Positions 12,292-25,193 of a stretch of DNA of 64,000 nucleotides are shown in pieces (position 1 is the stretch's first letter; each line of letters begins with the position of its first letter). The stretch comes from Apostichopus japonicus (taxonomy: Eukaryota; Echinodermata; Holothuroidea; Aspidochirotida; Stichopodidae). The notes beneath the pieces were generated by a model. It ran no database searches and had not been told where the DNA came from. It saw only the letters and a list, made by a program, of their open reading frames with translations. Both the position numbers and the translations under genes were made by a program. Location: contig NC_092565.1 of assembly GCF_037975245.1 (NCBI RefSeq), positions 21,907,499 through 21,971,498 on the forward strand, given 5' to 3'.

Positions 12292-13270
12292 CTGAGGTGA
12301 AAAAGTCGGATGGGAGGAAGCGATTCATGGAGAGAGAAATTGATGAAGAAATGTGCGAGAGAAAATAAAGAACATTTTGAGGATGAGATGATGAAAACAT
12401 AAAAACCAGAGCGAAAAGTTGAGGACAGAGCACCTGGAAAATGATTGTTTCAGTAGCAGAATGAGATGTTTAAATGTAAAAATGAATGGTTAATGTTGGC
12501 AAGATTGGAGGGGGGGTCCGGAGATGGACCCAGACAGATGTAGTATGGAGGGAAGTTCACGCAACATCTTTGAAAAACTTTGAAATTGACTTTGACATCA
12601 ACTTTTCATGACTTGGAAGCATTTATGAAACATCTCGCTATGAAATTGGATGTGAGGGGTATGAGAGAATGAGTGGAATGCGAGATTAACAGCGTATCCA
12701 AAGAGGGAATCTCATGACAGCTTGAGGTACTATATAGTTAAATGGCAAATTTCCATCATCAACCCAGGGAATTGATAAAGTTCAATGCAAACAGTTTTTT
12801 TTAAATTTTTTTATAGCATCGGTACCACTCCTGCATGAGCAAAAGCTATGCAATGTGATCCTTGCATCCTTTTCTTCATTATTAGTCCTTGCAATCGATG
12901 ATTTTGAAACATTGTTGATAACAATATTTTGATAGGAAAGAAGAAACTTTTGGGCAGACTGTAATCTGATGATCATGTTCTATTAAAGAGAACGAAAATG
13001 ATTAACTGTTGATGAAGACCAAAAAAAAAAGAAAAGACAAGTAAAAGTGATAGTCAGAGAAGATGGATGTTATGGAACCAATAGATGAGATGCCGTGGGT
13101 TAATTGACTGAAATGATGAAAAGTAACAATCGGACAGCAGGCTCACTAAATGTTAGCAGACTTCATGATATGATCCATCTTTGGTCCTCTTGGCATGACA
13201 CATGGACCACCAGGAATAGAAGAAAAAATGAAAAGAGAAGGTATAAACCAGGAAGAGAACTATGACTCAC
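12292..13270 (-). other. Probable short PDE11 intron
   Basis: The 979 bases lie between the two GAF-B exon calls, with donor GTGAGT and acceptor CACCTCAG. I see no clear further exon inside. A short A-rich run and purine-rich stretches are present (plus strand around 13020-13035). Confidence 0.45.
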
Positions 13271-13411
13271 CAATTTTTCATCGTCATGCAAGATGAAGAC
13301 CATGCAACGTTCACATCGCAGGAGAGTTAAAGCCTCGACCATGATCTTGTAAACCATCTTGTCAAGTGATGTTTGCTCTTCAAAGATTCCACGAGCCAAG
13401 CCAAGAAGCAT
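13271..13411 (-). CDS. PDE11: PDE11-type phosphodiesterase, internal exon (start of GAF-B)
   Basis: Forty-seven codons, phase 0 at both ends. The acceptor reads TTCCTGGTTTACAG and the donor is TTG|GTGAGT. The peptide begins MLLGLARGIFEEQTSLDK and runs through KIMVEALTLLRCERCMVF to HDDEKL. The pattern FEEQ..L...V.KIM..A..LL.CERC.VF is how GAF-B of PDE11 begins in animals. PDE5 and PDE6 differ here, lacking the CERC motif. PDE11 degrades both cAMP and cGMP. The methionine at the start is an internal residue, not a start codon, because the preceding bases are intron. Joined to the 28859-28948 exon, it reads straight through the GAF-A/GAF-B linker helix. PDE11 is the best call; a related GAF-phosphodiesterase paralogue is the alternative. 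Confidence 0.9.
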
Positions 13412-13674
13412 CTGTAAACCAGGAACAAAAACATTGATCAAGTCATAAATCTTGTTAATCTTTGTATTTTATTTACAAAACATTAATTTAAGAATCTTTT
13501 AGTCACCCCAAGGGTGACGACCTATACATACTATGTGTGAACATGAAATAAGATGTATATATTTGAGTCATCATGTTTACAATGGTGTCACATGCAGAGG
13601 CGGCACACATGCATATACACACACCATCATACAGGTTCACCTTGCCTCCGGTTCAAGAATTGAGCCTATAGGTA

Positions 13675-14055
13675 GGGGGCGCTGTGGTCAAGTGGATGAG
13701 GCAGTGGACTTGTGATCTAAGGATTACAGGTTTGAGCCCTGGCCAGATCATTGCGTTGTGTCCTTGGGCAAGGCACTTTATCACCATTGCCTCTCTTCAC
13801 CCAGGTGTATAAATGGGGACTTGCAAGGTGCCTTTTAAATATAGTTGCGTGCGCCGGTTTGTGGCTGCACCCTATGGGAAGTCCCCCAGGGGATACATGG
13901 CTGTGGTGCACTGTGGTGACCCAGGAGAGATTGTTTGAATTGTGCACACTTTGGTGTGTAGGTGTGACAAGTTACCAATGACCAGGGTTAAGTACAGCGC
14001 GGCGAGACTTTATTGTAAGTTGCGCTATATAAGAACTGAGAATTATTATTATTGT
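13675..14055 (+). mobile_element. tRNA-derived SINE with target duplication
   Basis: The head carries a pol III box A-like GGTCAAGTGGATGAGG and a box B GGTTTGAGCCC (13729-13739). A conserved central block follows (CTTGGGCAAGGCACTTTATC, CACCCAGGTGTATAAATGGG), which occurs in SINEs of many invertebrates. The 3' end GCGCTATATAAGAAC followed by ATTATTATTATT is a LINE-type tail. The element is flanked by TATAGGTA at 13667-13674 and 14056-14063, an 8-bp target duplication. It lies antisense to PDE11 in the big intron. It has no protein; mobilisation would have depended on a partner LINE. Confidence 0.85.
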
Positions 14056-15814
14056 TATAGGTAAATACTGGGTACAGTGCAGTTTGTATTTTAATACCTT
14101 AACTTTACCGACAGGCTTCATGCACAAAAGAAAAAAGCTCTTGTTGCCCTACAAATAGCGAGTTGTGCTTCCTAGAGAATAAATGGCTTTTGACCACATT
14201 ATATCTAATATGATCTTTGTAACCTCTCATCTTGTAGATTAAGATCCAGCTACCTATAGTTGAAAGACGCAATATCATTTCAATTCTCGTAACATAGACT
14301 TCTTTACTTTTCGTCTGCTTTTTTGAGTAACAAATCATGAGAGCAATTTTATTTCCATATCTAACATCTTCCTAGCAAAAGGAAGTTCTTTCCTTTTCAT
14401 TCAAGGTTATTAATTCTCTGAATGCCGCAAGCATCCCAGCGGAAAAATGTTACTTAGGGTTTTTGAAAAGACGGTGAAGTGGAAAAATGACTTTGCATGA
14501 AACTGAGTCTGTAAAGTCTGTACACTTCTCACACTGTTTCATAGCTGGATAAATTAATGAGGCTCTTTTCTAAAGGCAGCAGACTAAAACATACTCAAAG
14601 GGTTTTCAGATAAATTTAAAGCATACGCCCCAACATGAGGGAGGGGAGGAAAGAGAGTATTATATCAAAAATTTCCTGCCTAATGACTTCACAGCTACTT
14701 CAGAGGAATCATGAGAGATCAAACAGTTTATCTTTTTTTATAAGGACATTCTGCAGTCAAAGACTACCGCTATTAGGCTATTACTATCATAAATATTCAT
14801 CAATCTTTGTCTTGTTTTAATCATCTATTAATTCTCTGCAGTAGCGAGACCTAATCCAGGACAACTTTCTGAGGTTAAGAGTTAAGACCAACGTTTTTTT
14901 TGTATTTTCAAAGATGTGATGTAATCTTGTCTATCATATTGTGTACCTGTGCAGAAAATCAAAAGCACAGTAGAATTTCTTTCTTTTAGCATTCAATCTT
15001 CTCATGTCTCAGTTTATAATAATAATATCACCACCAAAGGTGGGAAACATACTAATAATTTGATTCTGCATAAAGTTGAAACTCTTTGCAATATCAGAGA
15101 ATCTAGCTTGAGTTAAGGTAGTCGATTTAAGCCAATACTGATGTCAAGAGCTCTAACATATATGCAAATTGATTCTGATGTCCTGAGGCGTATTACATTA
15201 TACTGCATCTGTAAATCAAATTTGAATAAATCTCTCATTTTCAACCCACTTTAAACTCGTGAGAAATACAAAAATTGTTTCATTGTTAAAGTCCATTCGG
15301 TTTCAAACTGTGTCCACGATGCTAATGATTGGTAAGAGAGAAGTAAAAGCAGCACCATTTGGCATGCAGATTTTCGTTTGGATGATCAGATATTGAAATT
15401 GTTTCTCTCATCTACCTTTCACTGTAATCATCTGTTTGATATGTACATTGTATACATATCAACAATGACATATATCTCCAATGACAATGTTCGTGATTAA
15501 GTATAACGATTATTTTTCATAAACCTGAAAGATGACCTTTTCATTTATGAGACATCCATGTCCAAGAGGATCGACAGAGTGACATGACTGTGTTTTAAGA
15601 TGGTTTGCCCCACACACACTATCGGTCTTTCACTACAGTACAACGTCTGTTAATAAAGGTCACGTGCAGCTGAGAAATGATGGGCAGTTTCTGTACACTT
15701 CCTTGACAGAGATTGAACAGCCAATATTTAAAAGTACTGTATATACCATTCATAGCAATCTACTGCAAGTAACTTATTCTCCTCTCATATGAAAGCATTA
15801 AAGTGTAAGAAACA

Positions 15815-16098
15815 GAAATTTATAAAACAGTTTTAGACTTGATCAGGGTGATCACTTCAGCTTGAAAGAGAAATTTCCTTCAGAATGGTAAATTCAGAAG
15901 GAAGAGATAGTGTGCGGTGACCCGTAGTGGAGATCACCGAGGGCGCAGTGCAAAGTTATACCAGTTGCGTTTTGGTACTTGAGGATAGTGCGTTAGTGTA
16001 GTAGTAGACAGTTAAGAGAGGAGTGAAATAAATACCGAAATTTATAAAATGGTTTTAGACTCCATCAGGGTGATCACATTAGCTTGAAAGAGAAATTT
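15815..16098. repeat. R2 repeat bracketed by 62-bp direct repeats
   Basis: A 62-bp sequence beginning GAAATTTATAAAA and ending CTTGAAAGAGAAATTT occurs at 15815-15876 and again at 16037-16098 with six differences. The 160 bases between them are a member of interspersed family R2 (TCAGAATGGTAAATTCAGAA ... TACCAGTT ... GTTAAGAGAGGAGTGAAATA). This could be a small LTR-like unit, or an insertion accompanied by a long target duplication. Confidence 0.6.
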
Positions 16099-16440
16099 GA
16101 ATTTTCAGCATCATAAGCTACAGCATGAATATGACATCAGAGCTTATGGTGGACGATCTTCTCTTATATTATTATATTACCTAGAGGCAAGAGGTGAAAA
16201 TCTTTTACTTTAGGGCAAAGTATACATCACAGCTATTTTTTAGAAAATTAAGTCAGCCAAGATAGAGCCTGGCACAAAGAACCAAACAACTTTATGAACT
16301 GACAACCCCAGTCCTCTTACATTGAACCTGTAGTCATTTGATCATGATTTTATGTGACGTGGTGTGAAGTATCACAAGTACCTCTGATAGATAATATACA
16401 AGACCTCTGCTATAAGTTGGGCCAGCTATATACTGTGTAT

Positions 16441-16488
16441 CTGAAAAGAACAGATACTACAATTGATCTTAGCCAAGAGGCAGAAAAG
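16441..16488 (-). pseudogene. U2 snRNA 5' fragment
   Basis: On the minus strand, 43 of 48 bases match the 5' part of animal U2 spliceosomal RNA, from just after its first bases to about nucleotide 50. The match includes TTGGCTAAGATCAA and the branch-point-pairing segment TGTAGTATCTG. Homology stops after TCAG; the Sm site and 3' stem-loops are not recognisable. No snRNA promoter was identified. It is most simply a truncated retro-copy, inside the PDE11 intron and on the same strand. Confidence 0.8.
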
Positions 16489-17152
16489 TTACTAGCTAGG
16501 TTACCTAGCTACTGAATTAATTGCCATGGGATAATATTTCTATAATTTTCATTGCAACCTGTTTACAAAATGCAGATATCACATGCTCTTAATTTGAACT
16601 GTTGTGTATAGAATTATTATTTTATCTACCCTAAAAATAACTAGTACTGTGGCCTATATATACCAGGAAAGTTTTTCAAACTTTTAATTCTAACAGTTAA
16701 TAGATAACACCTATTATGTTATTCTTTATCTTAACTTTTTCTTAGGACTAATCAATATGTATGAATGTTTGTATGCCTGTGTGTGCGTATGTGTATGTAT
16801 AAATACATGTACATCTATCTAAATCACCTCTGACCACATGCAGCTTTGTCTTGATGGAACAATATGTTAGCAATGAAATAACACTAGAATAACACATTAA
16901 TAACATAATCTTGTGTTCCTAATATAAGATTTATGACTGATCTAATATGCCTTTTATTCATATGCCAATCAGTCAAATCGTCTCTGAAAAATCATCAGTA
17001 TTTGGCCCGAAATGTTGGCATGCCAAAAATTACTAAAAGTGTACAAAGTAATCTTCATGAGGTTCTGCATATTACTCAATGAGGATTGACAATTATATAT
17101 CTCAGAGTGGCAGTCAATTGCTTGGTGATATTTGAGCAGGGTGTCCATTATC

Positions 17153-17193
17153 TGACCATTATCCGACTTTCTAGCATATTTGGGGACAATACT
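17153..17193 (-). repeat. Repeat family R1, copy C fragment
   Basis: The reverse complement reads AGTATTGTCCCCAAATATGC followed by TAGAAAGTCGGATAATGGTCA. This matches 625-665 at about nine bases in ten and, more weakly, 33225-33258. Confidence 0.5.
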
Positions 17194-19629
17194 GAAGCCC
17201 TTTCATGTGACTATTACAAGCTATGAGGTTAAGTTAGGATGTACTTTATACTATCCTAAGATGTGAGCATGAGGTTTTGTCATTAATTTTGTTCTAATCT
17301 TAAAGGGCAAATTATTTGCAGGAATTATAATGACCAACTATTAACCCAGAGGGAAATTTGAACTAGGGTAATAACATCACTTGTGTTTCTTCTTTCTATT
17401 TGTTAATTTATTTATTGTTTCCATTTTTTTTATTAATTTAAAAAAAAAAAACAATTTACCAAAGATTTAAGCGACTATCTTCAAGTCCCTGAAATTGTCT
17501 TTTTTGCTCTTTGTAGGTTGCATCCACGTTCAAGACCTTTTCAAGAGTCTTCACATTCACATTTTTGAAAGAGTTGGATGTAATGAAAGGAGACAGACAA
17601 AAGCTGCTTCTTTCTATAGCTGCTGCTTCTTACATACTTGAGACATAACTTACAGCATTCAAACAAGCACTCTACATTTAATTCTATGCAAAATATTATC
17701 AGTAATGATATAAAAACATTTGAAAAAGTGTGTCTGACTGTAAGTTTTTTTTTTTATTTGCTGTAGACCCTGGTGAAAAGGAGCATCTTTTGTCAAACAT
17801 CAGAGAAGATTGGTAAAATTTTCTTCCTAGTATCATTGGGAAACGATAGCAATGCATTTCAATTAAAATATGACATTTACAAGTTAGTCTATTCTATAAA
17901 AAAATAAAACAGAGTTACTTTCGTTCTTTTGAAAGAATTTTTTTTTAGAAATTAAAGCCACCGAGACAGGTTATATTCTCTGAGGAATGTTCTTTTTCAG
18001 ACTCAACCCAAAGTAATTTATGTATGCAGTTCATCATCTTTAGAGGGACACATATGGTAAAGATACTGTGCTTAGTTCGAAAAATTTGAAAGAACGATGG
18101 TAGTATAGTGAGTTCACTTCTCATGAAGATGAGTATATAAAGCTACTAGAATTTTGTGTCTAATAATGTACTTACAGTCTGATCATATTTTAAGTCACAA
18201 ACAGAAATAACTTGTCTTCGCCTGTCCCATACCTCTCTCATGTTTCAACTAATAGACTCAATTCAAATTTATGCTTTGCTTCACCGTGAGTCTATAGTTG
18301 CATGGTAAAGAATCCTAACAATCGCACACCACAGTTTGATATCTGGTGAGATGATGAAAATCAGAATGAAAAAAGCAGGTCTACATATAGAGTGGGATAT
18401 GAAGGGCCGGGGAAGTGGGCCTTGAACCGGATGTGGGTCAAGGGGGTGGTCGCAATCGCTACAAGATGACCATTTTGGTAAGGTTAATCGAGGTAGATTG
18501 GAGTGCACAAGTAATATTTATTGAAGACAGATAGTTAGCTAGAGGAGTGTGTACTGTTAAACCTACACTTTTGGAGTAATACAGTAACATGGGACGAGAT
18601 CTAGTTATGACTGGCACATACTGCTCATGCATGTCTGTGTGTAACTTTTTCTGTCAATAAATTTCAATAAATGAAAGCAGTTGAAGAAAAATACATTGAT
18701 AAATGGATATGACTTTGTTTATATAGAGTCACAGAGTCTGTTTAAATTTAGGGGTTATTGTCCTCTTTTGGGATTAGGAGTTTATACATTCTTCCTTTAT
18801 TCCAGTATTAGGTTTTCTAATTGTCATAAAGTCACTACTGGTTTAGCAGTTAAGAAGCTCTTGACTTTTTCTACGAATTTATCCTCTTAAGGGTTTGTCC
18901 ATTGTATTGGTGGGAGAGGGAACTTTAATCTTGTGGCTTTTTCTCTCAAATCTCAGTGGGTGAATGGTACTGGGATCTAGCATGTAATGCTTTGGCTTTT
19001 ATTATGAATGTAGTGAAGCTTGTTTTCATTAAAAATTGTGCAAATTCAGGTCAGTTGCACTTAATCTCTCTGAGAGAGAGGATGTTTGTAGGTGTACTTG
19101 ATGGTTACATTGACCAAAGGACCTAATGGTAGAAAACCTGGTGTTAAGAAGAGTTCCAGTCTGTAAGTAAACTTTCTTATCTATTTGATCCAATTAAAGC
19201 CCTTTAGTGTCCTTCAGGGGAAGTAGGGGTGCAGAAGACAATTTATTGTAAATTAATTTATGAAAAGGTTAACAAAAAGATAAGTAGACTACATGAAAGG
19301 AAAGTGATTATATTAAAGATTGAAACCAGGCTGAGGATTCTGTTTATTTACTTGTATGTTTAAATAATCAAGAAATGGTTAATGTTTGATGTATAAATGA
19401 ACACACAGATTAGAAGAGTTTCTATATCTCCTATTCAGTGTTTTTATTAGATGTTTATGACATCCAGAATAAAGATAGACATGGCCTATGTGTGTGTCGG
19501 CTTGTGGCCAATTATCAGTGTGACATTTTGATGTGTGTACTCAACCACCATCTCTGTACAAATTGTAAAAAGACAGAAAAGAAGAATAATAAACTACTAA
19601 ACTTGAGAAGCTCTGACTAGTTGTCTTTC

Positions 19630-20232
19630 CAGCATGATTTAACTAAGGATCCGGGAAGCTCATGGTTACATACCGGTGCCCTGTGAATAGAGATCAGCAA
19701 ATCTCCAGACTCATCTCTGCAACCATCTAAACATTGTCTTGAAGCTGCTAAAAGAGGTAATAGGGTTTTAGGTATGATCAAGAGGAACTTCAGTTTTCTG
19801 AAAGAGGACATAGTAGTTAGGCTCCATAAGCAGTTGGTTAGCATATTTTGCTAAGGATAAGGAAGTACTCAAAAAGGTCCAGAGGAGGGCTTCTAGGATG
19901 ATTAGTTCCTTAAAGAGTGTTCCTTATTATAGGCGGTTACAACTGTTGAATCTCACCACACTGGAGCTTAGGAGGTTACATGCTGACTTGATTCAGGTTT
20001 TCCAGATTGTGTATGGTTTTGACACTTTATCCTTCACCGACTTTTTCATGTTTGCTAATAGTAGTTGTACCAAAGGTCATTGTCTTAAACTCCAAAAGTC
20101 ACAAAGTAGGATTAATATTAGGCATATGTGAATGAGTGGAACGGTTTTCCTGAGAAAATTGTACTTGCAAGTAGTGTGAATGGGTTTAAGAATGCTTTGG
20201 ACAAGCACTTTAAGCATTGTAATCGGGTCTGA
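19630..20232 (+). pseudogene. Degenerate CR1/L2-type LINE, reverse transcriptase 3' end
   Basis: Broken frames on the plus strand encode, in order, CLEAAKRGNRVLGMIKRNFS, LKEDIVVRLHKQLV, KVQRRASRMISSLK, RRLQLLNLTTLELRRLHADL, TKGHCLKLQKSQSRINIRH, and then WNGFPEKIVLASSVNGFKNA, ending at a stop at 20230-20232. This order is the thumb and C-terminus of non-LTR retrotransposon reverse transcriptases of the CR1/L2/Rex group. At least one frameshift or deletion (around 19850) and an in-frame stop (around 20130) separate the pieces. The catalytic YADD region and ORF1 are absent, so it is a 5'-truncated dead copy. It lies antisense to PDE11. Confidence 0.85.
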
Positions 20233-20289
20233 GTGTTGTGTCTTCAGTTTTGTTTTGAGTGTCCCTCCTGATCCTTTTTTCCTACTTAA

Positions 20290-23200
20290 CTAAACTAGGT
20301 AATAATGCAGAGTAGTGGCTGGAGGTTGGAAGAACATGATAATGTACACTCTTACCAAATCATTGCATCCCCTCCCCTCCCTACCCCTCCTCATAACTTA
20401 GCCAAATTCTTGATTTCCTCATAGCCATATATACACTTTATTACTAAGAAGATGAAGCAAATTTGTGATGTTATGGTTATTTACGAACAAATAACAATTT
20501 TATCTGGCATAAACAGTTTGTGTGTCTTGTACTTGAAAGATTTGCTTTTGAAGCTTTAGAAATAAGTCATCAAAAATTACTAAGAGACAATATAAGCAGC
20601 AGATCAACGGACTCGCAGTATGCTATGTCAAATTTAATGATACTTCTTCTCAAATAAGTTTGCAAAAAAGAGTATTCTGTAATAATCCTGTAAAGTACAA
20701 TATGGTGAACAGACAGCTACAGTAGTTTGGTTAAGCTAAAAGGCATAGTGCATAGTGCTAGATTGGTTTGACAAGGAAAAGTCTATCTTAGTGAAAAATT
20801 ACAAACAGATTTTTATAAGAAAAGAAATAGAACTGAACTTAAACAGAAAGCACTGAATGATCTGTCAATCCATAATGTTTAACGAACATTATATATAACA
20901 GTATCACTATAAACCTGAAAGTGAATGTGGAAAATGTCTTTCCAGAAGGCACAATTAGTCTAATATGTCTACAGTTGATTCCATACTGCAAGATATTACT
21001 GACATGTTAAATTTCAATAATAGAGAATACAAAAAAAGGAGTTTTTTATCAATTCCAAATACCACCAAATACCTTCTAGCAAGATTACAAATTAAATTTT
21101 AAAAAATATACAATATTAAACATGACCTTTCTGCAATAATAATAAACCCTTAAGGAAAGTCTCAGCTTTCTTCGTCACCTTCCGCAGTACTGTTAACGTT
21201 TAAAGTTCCCGATAAATATTCATGCCAGTAAACTAAGGAATGTAAATATGCAACAATGGTATTCCATTTCACCATCTCCAAGCAGATAACAAAAAGCAAG
21301 TAAAGCAAATACAGATTACGTTTTGTAACAACTTCAGGACATCCGCCTCTCAATATGATTAGTATGAGCATTTTTGATGATGCATAAATTTGAACTAAAG
21401 TTTCTTTTTTTTCAAATATATGATCACTTGCCATTGCTTTGTATTTAGTAATTTGTGTTTGCCGAGTGGCATCAATGTAGACATCCCTCCATCTGCCACC
21501 TCCCCCCCCCCTCACCCCAACAGATTTACCAACATCAAGAAAGGTTGTGAGAAATTAAGACAATCCTATTCAAAAGAAGATAAGAAAAAATAACAGGATG
21601 GCCATAACCTGGGATGCTCTATTTCCCATGTGCCAATTTTCAAAATCTGCTGCATGTTTTTTCCCGATTATCGGCCATGAGGTATGTTGATCCGTCCCCC
21701 ACATATTACCGTAGCTCTTGTGGCTCTGTGACATTGTAGCAGTTACAGGTCAATGACTTTCACTTACTACTTAGGACAAAATTGGTTTCTCGCTGGTGTC
21801 TTAGAAAGTTTACTTCGAGTGAAGATGGCCGATGCTCCTAATTAAAGAGGGGAAAACTGGCGTACTAATTAATGTTCTGAAATCTGATGCACGGAGTGTC
21901 TTTTGCTGAGGTAAAAAAGTTGCCTAGAAGAGGCAATGCTGTTACGCTAGACTGTCCTAAGAGACAAACCAGATGTTGTGGCAACAGCTCAATAAACATC
22001 AACCTCAACAGCTGGCTGAAGCCGCGTTGAAAGATGACCCTGATTGTGAGACTGATGAGGAATTTTCCCATCCAGTGTCTTTCTCTCCAAATATGACGAT
22101 ACTTTCTATCCTTGGCTTGTCTAGTCTAGGGAAAACGGACTTCCGCTTTCTACATATTGAATTTGTTTTCTTTTCAAAGCTAATATTTCAACTCTTACAG
22201 GCCAACAAGAGGTAATACTTCAAGAGTACCAAACTGTAAAACAACTATTGCAAATATTTGTTTGATTGTAGTGGGGGTGAGGACCGGGAAGGGAGGGGGA
22301 CCTCAGGTAGGATATATTCAAGTTATATTCAAATATAAGTTTCCTACTTCTGCATTTGGATTATTATCATCATGGGCGTGGTTAGGGCTTCAGATACTGA
22401 AAACAGTGGTATGGGGAAACATGTGTCCAAATATGTTTGAAAAGATCATTTGAATTTTTTTCAATACTTTCTCTGTGGTAAAAGTGTATACATATAATCG
22501 CTATCTAGAAGCTGCCCCACCAGGACGATAACTAACGTAATCATATTACCCTGCATCTATGCCAAATCCCTGCCCTCTAAAATATACTTGGGAACTACAC
22601 CATCACCCTCAAGCCCAGACCAGTCAGACAGCACCAACCTACATCAGGCAACATCAGAGCCAACTGATATTAACATTTAACAGACAAACCATCGGAAAAT
22701 AAATAAATAAATTCCAGCAATCCAGGCTACTTTCTTCAGGACTAAGATGAAAAGATAACAGCAGGTGTCAAATTTCTCTCTTGGCAACAGAGAGCATGAG
22801 GCCAATAAAATCCAAGTCTAATCATGAAGGAGGCTGGGAATACAGCTTTCCATGTGTGATTCTATTCCTCAGGAGACCCAGTTCATTTTTTTGAAATTTC
22901 CTTAGGTTTGTTACTTTAATAGGAGGACATGTCAAACTCTCTGGCTTAGTAAATCTATAATCTCATCCGGAGGGATTTCCCTCAAAACAGACGCAGACTT
23001 TTGTCAACTATAACAAAGTACACAATATCACCTCAGGAGAGGGAACAAAACTCGAGGGTCTAGAGTTGATTGCTTAAGACCACGTCATCAAAATTGCATT
23101 TTGTAAGGCAAAGGTATGATTTTTTTTTAAAAGAATTTGGTTGTATTTTGTGAATCAATCATGCTATTACAGCAGAGTGAATTTCAGACATCAACATCAT

Positions 23201-23560
23201 CTTAATTCAGCTGATAATGATTTATTTATTTATTTCTACTTTATAATATCTGAATAATTTATGTATATTCGAAACAATTTCTCTACGAAAAAAAGGTTGC
23301 AGTTTGATGAAAGCTTAATTTAAATAAAAAATGACACCTAAATATTAAAACACTCAAGATGTTTATCTTTTCGTATTCTTTGAAGCACTATCTACTGAAA
23401 TCTATTCCCTGTAGCTTTCTGGGTTGTAAACATGAACTCGAGGGGTGAGCTCTGGTCTCATGGTCTGCAAGATACTGTGCCTTCTCACTGGCACCTTCCC
23501 CCCCCCACTCCACCCCTCATCTTCAGTAAAAAATATGGGTATAGGGATCGCTACCAACTA
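20290..23560. other. No assigned gene; one coding-looking segment
   Basis: Mostly AT-rich. The plus strand at 21973-22080 reads QQLNKHQPQQLAEAALKDD and then a Glu/Asp-rich stretch, which looks more protein-like than its surroundings. It has no convincing splice sites or family. Poly-C runs occur near 21502 and 23500. Confidence 0.35.
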
Positions 23561-23562
23561 AG

Positions 23563-23640
23563 GGGTTGCTAACTCAATTGATATACCATTGCAGGTCATG
23601 GGCTTATAACCCTGAAGTGACTTGTTTGAATCCCACCACT
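23563..23640 (+). mobile_element. tRNA-like SINE head
   Basis: Resembles a tRNA with a D-arm/box A-like TAACTCAATTGATATACC, an anticodon loop CTTATAA (23603-23609, anticodon TAT, isoleucine-like) and box B GTTTGAATCCC (23624-23634). Stem mismatches and AT-rich 3' sequence argue against a working tRNA; a tRNA-derived SINE remnant fits better. Confidence 0.6.
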
Positions 23641-25193
23641 CTTGCTAAAATTTCTTTTGCTCATTTCCAGTTTGATGAATACCTGTTTAATATGTTTGAC
23701 AAATTTGGCAACCAAATGCATAAAGTTGCTTTAAGAATGAATTACACTGGTTAATTATGACCGTAAAAATGACAGATGCTGCCCTGTATCTAACTACAGT
23801 GTAAAAGCCCACAGTGTGTTATCTTGTCTACCTATGAATAATACATGCAGTCGCACAAATGTTGCTCATCACGCCATAGGAAACACGTGAAAACAAGCGA
23901 GATAAAAAATGCACCAGATAAAAAAAAACAAGTCCAACATCACCGGCCAAAAAAAAAGCAATTATTTTCAAAATCTGGTTGATAGAAACAAGTGAAATTT
24001 CAATCAAATCCTTGGCAAGGTTGAGTAGCCACAGTGGCAAGTTGTTTCAAAATTCCCACAAGTGTCTGAAGCAGCACAAGCTCTCTGTTAAAAGCATGAA
24101 TAAATACATAAATTTTGCAACTAAATTTTTCCTTGGTTCCAAATTTTACACCAAGTCTTGTGATGACATTTCCCAGTTCAAATCACTCAATGTACAACAG
24201 TAAATTGACTGAAAACATTAAAGGATCACTTTGTAAGTTTTGAAGCAAACCTTGAGAAAGGAATCAAGGCATTTTGATGATGTTCACTATATTGTTGAGC
24301 TGAGAGAAATGTTACAGTACCTTGGTGCTAGATACATCTATAGACTAGATGCATAGACTTCTGGTCTCATAATACAGCAGATTTCTTGTAAGATGTTGCA
24401 TCGCATATATTGCTAACAGCACTGTAGTCATGTGAACATGTAAACAAGTTTAGATTCCTTTCAGTCAAGTTTGGAAAAATGCATACTCAGATAACGGTCC
24501 ACTGTTTGAGTTAGGTTTCAAAGACATATTACAGTTTCGGCAAAGATTGGCACCCAAATGCTTTATTTCCTTAGGCCTTGGACCTGGCTTCACGTACCTG
24601 CTCCATGTGGGGAGACCTTAAATTCAGTAGGCACCACCCTAAACAAGCCAAGTCTGGTTGCATAATAAGACAATGCTAACATGCGTGGTGCTATTGTGAC
24701 AACAACATAACAACAGACAGGTCAAATCAATTAAGGCAGCTTTAACTATTCATCGTTTGTGGGTAAAATATTTCCTTGAGAAAAATTCCATTCCACTTTT
24801 ATGCTCTACTCCACAAGTGCGATTATAGTCGTCTTCTGTTATGTACCTCCTCCATGCAGTTCAGGCCTTTTGACAATTTTCACTTTGTTAAACTTATGCA
24901 CACCAAAAACAGTAAATTCAGAAGCCAACATAAACTGCTGTCAGTGACATCTAATATTTAGTAAAGTGAATGGTAAATCTTCTTTTTTATTTTTTATTTG
25001 CTTAAGGGTACATCCCAGCAGGGTGGGTTTGCCAGGTCTGGGGCAACCTCCCACTATTTTCCCTAAGTAGCTCCTTTCTTTCGTAAAGCTTCCAAATTTT
25101 TGTACTGCTTCTCTTCAACCTCACTTGTTATTTTAAATTGCTAAATTGTCTGTTTCCCATCATCCAATACAAAAAAAAGGAGTTCCAATTTAC

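Noticed and set aside
23563-23640. Functional tRNA-Ile gene
   Set aside because: Mismatches in the anticodon stem and degenerate box A; better read as a SINE head.
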